In this document: positions 54,392 to 64,000 of the stretch, piece by piece
Layout of the letters: every line of letters starts with the position of its first letter
Position numbering within the stretch: the stretch's first letter is position 1
Origin: Myxococcus stipitatus DSM 14675
Lineage (GTDB): Bacteria; Myxococcota; Myxococcia; Myxococcales; Myxococcaceae
Length of the DNA stretch: 64,000 bases
Reading direction: 5' to 3'
NCBI RefSeq assembly: GCF_000331735.1
Contig: NC_020126.1
Coordinates: 6,571,001 to 6,635,000 of the forward strand
Position numbers and translations under genes: made by a program
Notes under the pieces: generated by a model
Seen by the model: only the letters and a program-made list of their open reading frames with translations
Told to the model about the DNA's origin: nothing
Databases searched by the model: none

Positions 54392-55639
54392 TCAGCCCTT
54401 CCGGTGATAGCCGAACGCCTGGGCCCGAGCCCGCCACGTCTCATCGTAGGGACAGGAGCAGTCGGTCTCTTCCGGCTCCGGATAGGCGTAGCGCTCACCC
54501 TTGAAGTTCCGGAACACCGTCTCCCGCTCGCCCCACTCCACGACGTAATCAGGCTGGAGCGTCACCTTGCCGCCGCCGCCAGGCAGGTCGACCGCGAGAT
54601 GAGGCACGGCGAGTCCAGTGGTGTGGCCACGCAGCTGCTGGATGATCTCCATGCCCTTGGCGATAGGCGTGCGCAGATGCTCGCAACCCTCCGCCACGTC
54701 CATCTGGTGCAGGTAGTACGGCCGCACCCGGGTGCGCAGGAGCAGATGTGACAGCTCCTTGATGATGCGTGCATCCGAGTTGAGCTGCCGCATCAACACG
54801 GCCTGGTTCTCCACGGGAACGCCATGGTCCACCAGCCGCTCGCAGGCCTCACGCGCCTCGGGAGTCACTTCCTTCGGGTGGTTGAAGTGCGTGACGACGA
54901 AGACGGGAGCGTAGCGCCGCAGAAGGCTGGCCAGCGCATCCGTGACACGCATGGGCAGGACAACGGGGACGCGAGTGCCGATGCGGATCATCTCCACATG
55001 CGGAATCTCGCTCAGGGGCGCGAGCAGCTCCTCCAGCCGCTGCTCGCTGAGCAGGAACGGGTCACCGCCGGAGATGAGGACGTCGCGAACCTCGGGGTGG
55101 CGCCGGATGTACTCGATGCCACGGCGCATCTGCTCCTTGGAGAGCTCCGCCACGCCGCCCTGGGTGATGCGTCGCCGCGTGCAGTGCCGACAGTAGACCG
55201 AGCACGTATCCAGCGCCAGGAACAGCACCCGGTCCGGATACTTGTGGACGATGCACTCTTCGGGACGCGTCTTGTCCTCGCCGAGCGGATCCTCCAGCTC
55301 GCCGGGGCGTACGCGCGCTTCGGCCCGAACCGGGATGGACTGCATGCGCACCGGGCAGAACGGATGCTCCGGGTCGATGAGCGACAAGTAGTACGGGCTG
55401 ATGCCGATGCGGAACAGCGCGGACGTCTCCTGGACGCCCGCGCGCTCGTCGGCGGTCAACGGCACATAGCGCTCGAGCTGCTCCAGCCCACGCACCGAAT
55501 GCCGTTGATGCCATCGCCAATCTCCCCACTCGGCATCAGTGGCCTGGGGAAAGAGGCGCTGGCGCCCCTCCGCGCTGAGCGAGGTGCGGATGACTCGAGG
55601 CTCCGCGGATGCGGTCGCCAGCAGCGCGGAGGAATCCAT
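54392..55639 (-). CDS. Lysine 2,3-aminomutase-like radical SAM enzyme (KamA family)
   Basis: 415 residues; the ATG at 55639 overlaps the partner's stop (ATGA), better than an upstream GTG at 55669. The radical SAM motif is CSVYCRHC (Cys-x3-Cys-x2-Cys). MDVAEG and VDLPGGGGK keep the two Asp that bind the side-chain amino group of lysine in clostridial lysine 2,3-aminomutase (Asp293, Asp330) and the PLP lysine (Lys337), so lysine rather than glutamate is the likely substrate. The product is beta-lysine. No AblB acetyltransferase is adjacent, so an osmolyte role is not shown. Confidence 0.85.
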   Translation of the reverse strand: MDSSALLATASAEPRVIRTSLSAEGRQRLFPQATDAEWGDWRWHQRHSVRGLEQLERYVPLTADERAGVQETSALFRIGISPYYLSLIDPEHPFCPVRMQSIPVRAEARVRPGELEDPLGEDKTRPEECIVHKYPDRVLFLALDTCSVYCRHCTRRRITQGGVAELSKEQMRRGIEYIRRHPEVRDVLISGGDPFLLSEQRLEELLAPLSEIPHVEMIRIGTRVPVVLPMRVTDALASLLRRYAPVFVVTHFNHPKEVTPEAREACERLVDHGVPVENQAVLMRQLNSDARIIKELSHLLLRTRVRPYYLHQMDVAEGCEHLRTPIAKGMEIIQQLRGHTTGLAVPHLAVDLPGGGGKVTLQPDYVVEWGERETVFRNFKGERYAYPEPEETDCSCPYDETWRARAQAFGYHRKG

Positions 55640-57009
55640 CACGCGGCCTTGGTCTGCTCCCGCCACCACGCCTGCCCTGCCTCGGGCAGCGAGTCGATGG
55701 GGTCGAAGTACTCGTACTTGCGATTGAGCGCGTCGGCGTCGTTCAGCTCGATGCCCGTGCGGTAGTTCTTGGTCCAGTAGGAGATGCCGCGCTCGCGGTC
55801 ATACTCCGCGACCTGGTGGACCCAGCGCTTCCCGACGAAGGGCACGTCACAGACGATGCGGGGCGTCGCGAAGCCGGGCATGTAGCCCATGATGTCGTGC
55901 TGGAGCTTCTGCGCCTGCGCGACCGAGACCCGCCAGTGCTCACTGTTGGGGATCATGTCGCACATGTAGAAGTAGTACGGCAGGATCTTCGCGTGGTCGA
56001 GCAGCGTGAAGCACAGGTCCAGCAGCTGCTGTGCACTGTCATTGACCCCGCGCAGCAGCACACCCTGGTTGCGCACGTCGCGGAAGCCCATGTCCAGCAG
56101 CTTGCGCACGGCCTTGCCCACGAGCGGCGTGAGCTGAGCGGCGTTGTTGACGTGCGTGTGCAGCGCCAGGTCCACGCCGCGCTCGATGGCCTTCTTCGCC
56201 AGCCGCTCCATGCCCTGGAGCACCGAGTCCTGGAGGAAATGCTGGGGAATGGCCATCAGGCCCTTGCTGGCCAGACGGATGTCCCGGATGTTCGGGATGT
56301 CCATCAGCGAGCTGACGAACGGCTCGAGCTGCTGGATGGGCAGGTTCGCGATGTCGCCACCGGAGACCACCACGTCGCGCACCGTCGGCGTGCGGCGCAG
56401 GTACTCGAGCATCTGCTCGTAGCGCTCTTTCGGCCCGATGGAGAATTTGTGTTTGCTGACCTGGGGCACGTCGTTGCCCACCAGGTCCATGCGCGTACAG
56501 TGTCCACAGTACTGGGGACACGTCGGCAGCATCTCCGCGAGGACCTTCGTCGGATAGCGGTGTGTCAGACCTTCGACGACCCACATGTCCTGCTCGTGCA
56601 AGCTGTCGCGGCTGGCCTTCGGATGGTTCGGCCAGTCCGTCAGCCGATCCGCGAACGCCGGCAGCATGTAGCGCCGCACGGGGTCGCTCCAGAGGTCCTG
56701 GAAGTTCATCGTGTTGAGCATCTGCGGCGGCACGAGGATCGACATCGTCGCTCGCTCGCGCTGGTCCCGCTCGAGGCTCTCCGCCAGGTCATCCGGGAGG
56801 AGCGCGCCCAGGGTGGCCTTGAGCTCCTTCAGGTTCTTGACGGTGTTCTTGCGCTGCCAGACAGAGTTCTCCCATTCCGCCTGGGTGACGTCCTTGTAAC
56901 CAGGAATGCGCCGCCAGTCGGGCTCCACGAACTCTCGGCGGAGCGGATAGGTAAACGGCTGTTGAGCAGAGCCGGCCTCAGCCTTGCCCCAGATGGGCGT
57001 CGATTGCAT
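55639..57009 (-). CDS. Divergent KamA-family radical SAM enzyme
   Basis: 456 residues, with GAGGTGAT before the ATG at 57009. The motif CPQYCGHC keeps the SAM-iron-sulphur site. The region equal to the PLP site reads CDVPFVGK in place of D-x-PGGGGK, with one residue fewer in the loop, and the Asp of MCDMIPN is kept. The 120-residue N-terminal part and the C-terminal tail are unlike the partner's. It may mutate another amino acid or work as a second subunit. Translation is coupled to the first KamA gene (ATGA, 55639-55641). Confidence 0.8.
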   Translation of the reverse strand: MQSTPIWGKAEAGSAQQPFTYPLRREFVEPDWRRIPGYKDVTQAEWENSVWQRKNTVKNLKELKATLGALLPDDLAESLERDQRERATMSILVPPQMLNTMNFQDLWSDPVRRYMLPAFADRLTDWPNHPKASRDSLHEQDMWVVEGLTHRYPTKVLAEMLPTCPQYCGHCTRMDLVGNDVPQVSKHKFSIGPKERYEQMLEYLRRTPTVRDVVVSGGDIANLPIQQLEPFVSSLMDIPNIRDIRLASKGLMAIPQHFLQDSVLQGMERLAKKAIERGVDLALHTHVNNAAQLTPLVGKAVRKLLDMGFRDVRNQGVLLRGVNDSAQQLLDLCFTLLDHAKILPYYFYMCDMIPNSEHWRVSVAQAQKLQHDIMGYMPGFATPRIVCDVPFVGKRWVHQVAEYDRERGISYWTKNYRTGIELNDADALNRKYEYFDPIDSLPEAGQAWWREQTKAA

Positions 57010-57038
57010 GGCGCATCACCTCAGCATGTAGCGTCGTA

Positions 57039-57064
57039 GGCCGGGCGTCATATCCCGCCCGGCC
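57039..57064 (-). terminator. Hairpin between the kinase and KamA genes
   Basis: GGCCGGGCG (57039-57047) pairs perfectly with CGCCCGGCC (57056-57064). It lies 46 bases after the kinase stop and may end that message. A TATGAC-like -10 box for the KamA unit falls in its loop region, so it could also act as an operator. Confidence 0.6.
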
Positions 57065-57109
57065 CTGAATCATTCAACAAATCGACGCCGACGCCGCCTG
57101 CCCGACTTG

Positions 57110-60016
57110 TCACTCGATGGCAATGTTGACCAACTTCTCCAGCTTACCCTCGGAGATCACGACAACAGTCGGCTTCGTCGTCTTCCCATTGAGTCGGAAG
57201 GAGATCTTCCGCTTGCCCACTGGGAGCACCAACGGGCTGCCGAGCGTGACGGGCGTCTGACGCCCTGTCTTCTTGCCATCAACCAGGATTTCGGCACCCG
57301 CGGGCTTCGTGCTGCACGCCAGCGTTCCCGTGGCCTTGGACTTCGGAGTGGGAGCAGGCGCCGGAGGAGGCTTGGGAGGGGTCGGTTCCGCACGAACGAC
57401 CTCCTCCACCTTGGCGAGCGCGAAGGACACGGTGAGCTCGTCGCCCTCTCCCTTCGCCTTGGCGACGAACTTGCCCGAGTAGGTCTTGTAACCGGCCAGC
57501 TTCGCCGTGAACTGGTAGGTCTTCCCTTCCTCCAGGTTGGGCATGCGTGCGTCCGGGGTGAGACCGACCCGCTTCCCGTTCACCGCAATCTCAGCGCCGT
57601 CATCACCCTCGAAGACAGCGGCGAGCTTCCTCGGCTCGGGCGCCGGAGGAGGCTCCACCGGCTTTTCGACAGGCTTCTCCACGGGCGGCTTGTTGACCGC
57701 CACGGGGGCCTCGGGAGGCTTTGCCTCCGTGTCGGGCCCCGGAGACGGCGGAGGATTCTGCGGCTTGTTCTCCGCCACCGGGGTCCCCGGCTCGGGATTC
57801 TGCCCGGAGGGCGTCCCCGTCTGTCCCTGGGCGCCCTTCGCCCCCGAGGGGTTCTCCTGCGTGCCAGCGTTCGCGGTCTCCGTCGGCCGCGAGGGAGGCT
57901 CCCCTGTCGCGGCGTCCGTGACGGGAGCGAGGCTGAAGGAGACGGCAAGGGGCGCACCCTCGACGACGGTCACGATCTTCTGCTGCGCCTTGAAGCCAGG
58001 GGCCTTTGCGACCACCTGGTACTCCCCGACGGGGAGCGAGAGCAGCATGTTGGGCTCGACCAGCTGCCCGTTCACCTCGATGGTGGCTCCCTCGGTTGGC
58101 ATCACCGAGAAGGTGACCTGCTCACCCGACGGGCCCTTCAACGCGAGCACGAGGAGGAGGAGCAGGACCACCGCGATGCCCGCGGCGGAACCGTAGAGCA
58201 CCGGCTTCGGAAGGCTCGTGAGCGACTGCGCCAATGACGGCTTGCCCGAAGAGGTCTTGGGCTTGTTCGCCTTGACCTTCGCGGCGGGCACCGGCTTGGC
58301 GGCGGCAGCGGCCTTGGCGCCCTTCTTGGGCGCGGGAGCCGGCGTCAGCGAGCCTCCGGTGACCTCATCCTGCCCATGAGGTTCATCGGTGTAGGCGCCC
58401 GCGTCGTAGGAGCCGTCGTGCGTGTCGTAGTCGCCGTCGTCGTGCTGGCCGTCGTCATATGCGGGCTCCGCACGCTGCGAAGCGGCCTTGCCATTGCGCT
58501 GCGGAGCACGAGCACTGCTCCGAGCATTCACGGGGAGGTCGATGTTCCCCGTGGTCTCCTCGGGCGGCTCGTCCATCTCGGACGAGCGCGACGGAGGCGC
58601 CGTCGGCGCGGGACCAATCATGGTAGCGCCGCCGTAGGGCTCTCCATCGTCGGGCGCGATGACCACCTGGGACTTCGGACCACTCTTGCCCCGGCGCACC
58701 GAGGGCTCCGCATCCCGCCCTTGAGCGGTGGGATTCGCGGACCGGCCCGTGATGCTGTCGTCCACGAGCACGCTGCTCTCGGCGACACGCGTCTCGGGGG
58801 ACATGAAGGTCTGGGTCGAGTCGACGATCTGCGTCTTGTCGCCAGCGCCGACGCCCATCTCCTCGAGCTCTTCCGCGGTGGGCGGCGGGATGTAGCCCGG
58901 GGGAGGCTGCTGCGCCTGCCCCGTGATGGCACGTCCCGCGGGAGACCCGGTCACCACCACGGCGGGCGGCGGTGAGCGCTTGGCGCTCGGGCGACTGGGC
59001 GCGGCGGGCGGAATGGTGACGCCGGACGTCTCGATTTGATCCGGACGCTCGATGCCCGCGAAGCGCTCCATCTTCTCCGCCTCGCGGAGGAGGTCTTCCG
59101 CGAAGGCCTCCTTCATGTACGAGGACAGGTGCTTCGACGAGTAGATAGCATCCCCCGCCAGGAGGAAGCGCATCAGGTCCTCGGCGAGGTCCGAGCCCCA
59201 CTGGTAGCGGTCCTCGGGCTCGCGCGCGAGCGCCTTGAGGACGACCTTCTCCAGGCCGGGCGGGATGTTGGGATTGAACTCGCGCGGCAGCGGCACATCG
59301 GCGTTGCGGACCTTCTCCAGCGTGGAGAAGTCCGACTCGCCGACGAAGAGCTTCTCGCCCGTGAGCATTTCGTACAGCAGCACGCCCACCGCGAAGATGT
59401 CGCTTCGCCGGTCGATGGGCATGCCCCGGACCTGCTCCGGGCTCATGTAGCCGAACTTGCCCTTGAGGATTCCGGCCTGCGTCTTCTGCGAGCGGTTGGC
59501 CGCCTTCGCGATGCCAAAGTCGATGACCTTGACCTCGCCCTCATAGGAGATGAGGACGTTCTGCGGCGACACGTCGCGGTGGATGATGTGCAGGTCCTGG
59601 CCGCGCGCGTCCTTCTTGCGGTGGGCGTAGTCCAGGCCGTCGCACAACTTGGAGGCCACGAACACCGCCTGCGCGGTGGGCATGATCTCCTTGCGCCGCC
59701 GGTAGCGCTCCAAGATGGTCCGCACGTCGCGACCCGCGACGTACTCCATCGCGATGAAGTAGGTGTCGTCGTGCTTCCCGAGCTCGTGGATGTGCACGAT
59801 GTTGGCGTGGTTCAGCTGAACGCTGATCCGCGCCTCGTCGATGAACATCGTGATGAACTCTTCATCCTCCGCCATCGTGGGGAGGATCTTCTTGATGGCG
59901 AGGATGCGCTCGAAGCCCTCGACGCCAAAGGCCTTCGCGATGAAAACCTCGGCCATCCCGCCGACGTTGATGCGCTCGAGGAGCAGGTACTTCCCAAAAA
60001 GGGTCGGCTTCTTCAT
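57110..60016 (-). CDS. Membrane-bound Ser/Thr protein kinase with PEGA repeats
   Basis: 968 residues. The kinase domain (about 1-290) has a modified glycine loop INVGGMAEVF, Lys in AIKKIL, HRDVSPQNVL, the IDFGIAKA magnesium loop and SPEQVRG. A long Pro/Ser/Asp linker leads to a TM helix (about 605-627). Outside lie three PEGA repeats (about 630-710, 795-860, 895-968), each with a GAxIxVNG/DGK-type core. PEGA domains are surface-located beta modules. Eukaryotic-type kinases are numerous in myxobacteria, where many control development. A promoter lies 70-100 bases upstream. Confidence 0.92.
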   Translation of the reverse strand: MKKPTLFGKYLLLERINVGGMAEVFIAKAFGVEGFERILAIKKILPTMAEDEEFITMFIDEARISVQLNHANIVHIHELGKHDDTYFIAMEYVAGRDVRTILERYRRRKEIMPTAQAVFVASKLCDGLDYAHRKKDARGQDLHIIHRDVSPQNVLISYEGEVKVIDFGIAKAANRSQKTQAGILKGKFGYMSPEQVRGMPIDRRSDIFAVGVLLYEMLTGEKLFVGESDFSTLEKVRNADVPLPREFNPNIPPGLEKVVLKALAREPEDRYQWGSDLAEDLMRFLLAGDAIYSSKHLSSYMKEAFAEDLLREAEKMERFAGIERPDQIETSGVTIPPAAPSRPSAKRSPPPAVVVTGSPAGRAITGQAQQPPPGYIPPPTAEELEEMGVGAGDKTQIVDSTQTFMSPETRVAESSVLVDDSITGRSANPTAQGRDAEPSVRRGKSGPKSQVVIAPDDGEPYGGATMIGPAPTAPPSRSSEMDEPPEETTGNIDLPVNARSSARAPQRNGKAASQRAEPAYDDGQHDDGDYDTHDGSYDAGAYTDEPHGQDEVTGGSLTPAPAPKKGAKAAAAAKPVPAAKVKANKPKTSSGKPSLAQSLTSLPKPVLYGSAAGIAVVLLLLLVLALKGPSGEQVTFSVMPTEGATIEVNGQLVEPNMLLSLPVGEYQVVAKAPGFKAQQKIVTVVEGAPLAVSFSLAPVTDAATGEPPSRPTETANAGTQENPSGAKGAQGQTGTPSGQNPEPGTPVAENKPQNPPPSPGPDTEAKPPEAPVAVNKPPVEKPVEKPVEPPPAPEPRKLAAVFEGDDGAEIAVNGKRVGLTPDARMPNLEEGKTYQFTAKLAGYKTYSGKFVAKAKGEGDELTVSFALAKVEEVVRAEPTPPKPPPAPAPTPKSKATGTLACSTKPAGAEILVDGKKTGRQTPVTLGSPLVLPVGKRKISFRLNGKTTKPTVVVISEGKLEKLVNIAIE

Positions 60017-60083
60017 CTCGTGGAGCGTCCGGGGCCGGGGTGAGCACCGCGGCAGGCGGAGCGCAGACCGGGCGGAGAAGTGG

Positions 60084-60113
60084 ACTCTAGACCCAGCACT
60101 GTTAGCGAGTCAA
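60084..60113 (-). promoter_or_regulatory. Promoter of the PEGA kinase gene
   Basis: On the minus strand TTGACT (60108-60113) is followed after 18 bases by TAGAGT (60084-60089), about 70 bases before the kinase start. Confidence 0.5.
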
Positions 60114-60200
60114 ACACCTGAACGCCCCCGAAACCCCAAGAAATTCAGCACCTTGGCCACCCCAAGCCTCCCTTCCTGAGGGAGTGAGATACGGACCTGG

Positions 60201-60216
60201 CGTCCCATGTGGGACG
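60201..60216. other. Palindrome in the kinase-rRNA spacer
   Basis: CGTCCCA-TG-TGGGACG (60201-60216) is a 7-bp inverted repeat around two bases in the 277-base gap between the kinase promoter and the rRNA terminator. The rest of that gap holds no other clear element. Confidence 0.4.
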
Positions 60217-60293
60217 TCACCCGCCAAGGAGGCCCGAATTGCCCTGGAAAACGGCCCTGGACCTGGCGCCGCGAGGGCCCCGAAGCAGGGCCC

Positions 60294-60335
60294 AGAAAAG
60301 AGAAAAGCCCCCGTCGCACGAGGCGACGAGGGCTT
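60294..60335 (-). terminator. Intrinsic terminator of the rRNA operon
   Basis: In the minus-strand transcript AAGCCC-T-CGTCGC pairs with GCGACG-G-GGGCTT (60303-60335 overall), followed by the U-rich tail TTTTCTCTTTT to about 60294. It lies 12 bases past the 3' end of 5S and is the only hairpin in the window with a real U-tract. Confidence 0.9.
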
Positions 60336-60346
60336 CTCAAAAAGAA

Positions 60347-60462
<116 letters not shown>

Positions 60463-60475
60463 AAACTAGAAGACA

Positions 60476-60498
60476 GTGCATACGAAGGGTAAGTTGCA
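60476..60498 (-). repeat. Downstream arm of the 23S processing stem
   Basis: 23-base sequence GTGCATACGAAGGGTAAGTT plus GCA, lying between 23S and 5S. It is a perfect inverted match to 63797-63819 on the other side of 23S, so the two arms pair in the precursor RNA. Confidence 0.85.
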
Positions 60499-60625
60499 GC
60501 ATTCTGCGAGTACAAGCCTCGCTGTGCGTTAAGTGTTTCTTCCGGGGGAATGCACAGTGGCATTCCAGCCTCGGCCTTGGCCCCGAGTCCCTTACTCCCC
60601 TTGAGGGGGCGCGCAAGAGATAGGG

Positions 60626-63589
<2,964 letters not shown>

Positions 63590-63796
63590 CCTAATCTCTT
63601 GTCCAACGCCCGCCTCCCGGCGGATTGTCGAAACTCGAAACCAAGGCCCAGACCCCTGCTCTTCGCAGCAGGCCCGGAAGAATTCACTATTTCGCTTGTA
63701 GTTCACAGCCACTCTCGCAACCTCGCCTTCGCCTCACGGCGTCGGTTTCGGTGGGAGTGAGCTGCGTTCTGCGAGAACTTGTTACTCAGCAGAAAT

Positions 63797-63819
63797 TGCA
63801 ACTTACCCTTCGTATGCAC
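63797..63819 (-). repeat. Upstream arm of the 23S processing stem
   Basis: Perfect inverted copy (23 of 23 bases) of 60476-60498, between tRNA-Ala and 23S. The 23-bp helix formed by the two arms would be the RNase III substrate releasing pre-23S. A boxA-like GTTCTTTGACAA (63820-63831) adjoins it and may bind antitermination factors. Confidence 0.85.
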
Positions 63820-63859
63820 TTGTCAAAGAACGCTCTCCCTACTTCTGGAGAAATTCGTG

Positions 63860-63932
63860 TGGAGCTGGACGGAATCGAACCGACGACATCTAGCTTGCAA
63901 AGCTAGCGCTCTCCCAACTGAGCTACAGCCCC
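63860..63932 (-). tRNA. tRNA-Ala (anticodon UGC)
   Basis: 73 bases on the minus strand. The acceptor GGGGCTG pairs with CAGCTCC. The D-arm, anticodon stem CTAGC/GCTAG with loop TTTGCAA (anticodon TGC) and T-arm with TTCGATT are all present. The 3' CCA is not encoded: the genome continues ACAC after the discriminator. It sits in the usual place between tRNA-Ile and 23S. Confidence 0.95.
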
Positions 63933-63989
63933 GTGAGTCCGGGCCATCATGCTGGTTGCGTCACCGCTTTCCGTGGAGTCCCGCGGAAA

Positions 63990-64000
63990 TGGTGGGCCTA
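63990..64000 (-). tRNA. tRNA-Ile 3' end, cut by the window edge
   Basis: TAGGCCC (63994-64000) is the 3' half of a 7-bp acceptor stem, followed by discriminator A (63993) and an encoded CCA (63992-63990). In rRNA operons of this class tRNA-Ile (GAU) precedes tRNA-Ala, and this end matches its usual sequence. The rest lies beyond the window. Confidence 0.7.

Overview
This 64 kb window is high-GC chromosomal DNA with very strong third-position G/C bias. That bias produces long antisense shadow frames almost everywhere. The mix of genes points to a myxobacterium of the Myxococcus/Corallococcus/Archangium kind: a Tad-type pilus cluster with odd accessory genes, a PEGA-repeat Ser/Thr kinase, solitary GspE-N (MshEN) proteins, an HD-GYP response regulator, a DUF4292 lipoprotein, a SpoIID-like protein in a Gram-negative layout, and many Pro/Ala-rich proteins. 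I cannot name the species. I see no insertion sequence, phage, CRISPR array or plasmid function, so this looks like a stable core-plus-lineage-specific segment.

Layout. 1-7961 (minus): end of a Tad/Flp pilus locus, with a promoter for a partial cpaB at the left edge and, upstream, a tightly coupled operon of three TadE/TadG-type pseudopilins, a 75-residue Flp-like prepilin, two secreted proteins, a membrane protein and a lipoprotein. 8020-10604 (minus): zinc-finger anti-sigma factor, ECF sigma factor, DUF2085 membrane protein. 10573-14389 (minus): two oligopeptide-type ABC ATPases coupled to two MshEN-domain proteins. 14449-16516: DUF4292 lipoprotein diverging from a TolQ/TolR-like proton channel pair. 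16628-20783 (minus): acyl-CoA dehydrogenase, a split MaoC-type dehydratase pair and a DapB-like dehydrogenase. 21022-24285: REC-HD-GYP regulator facing a HEAT-repeat/cyclophilin lipoprotein. 24341-30611 (plus): zinc-ribbon membrane protein, MoxR ATPase, DUF58 protein, SNF2 helicase.

30593-34828 (minus): Smr domain, small exported protein, DUF72, beta-helix protein, lipid kinase. 35081-38228: unknown zinc-ribbon-like protein, PhzF, divergent MocR regulator. 38229-44515: aspS, a lipoprotein metalloprotease coupled to a predicted outer-membrane barrel, a YHS mini-protein and recJ. 44743-54333: a barrel protein, the secF-secD-yajC and tgt-queA blocks, a SpoIID-like protein and three small envelope proteins. 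54392-57009 (minus): two translationally coupled KamA-family radical SAM enzymes. 57110-60016 (minus): PEGA Ser/Thr kinase. 60294-64000 (minus): 3' part of an rRNA operon (tRNA-Ile end, tRNA-Ala, 23S, 5S, terminator); 16S would lie beyond the right edge.

Genes that plausibly act together are the pilus-assembly set, the sigma/anti-sigma pair, the split dehydratase with its neighbours, the MoxR-DUF58 pair, SecDF-YajC, Tgt-QueA (queuosine), the protease-barrel pair and the KamA pair. The most interesting points for follow-up are the divergent second KamA enzyme, the free-standing MshEN proteins, the unusual Tad accessory operon, the HEAT-cyclophilin fusion, the mixed discriminator residues of AspRS, and the perfect 23-bp inverted repeat enclosing 23S rRNA. 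No intergenic stretch outside the rRNA operon exceeds about 300 bases. Most convergent gaps hold GC-rich hairpins without a U-tract, which I call probable terminators.
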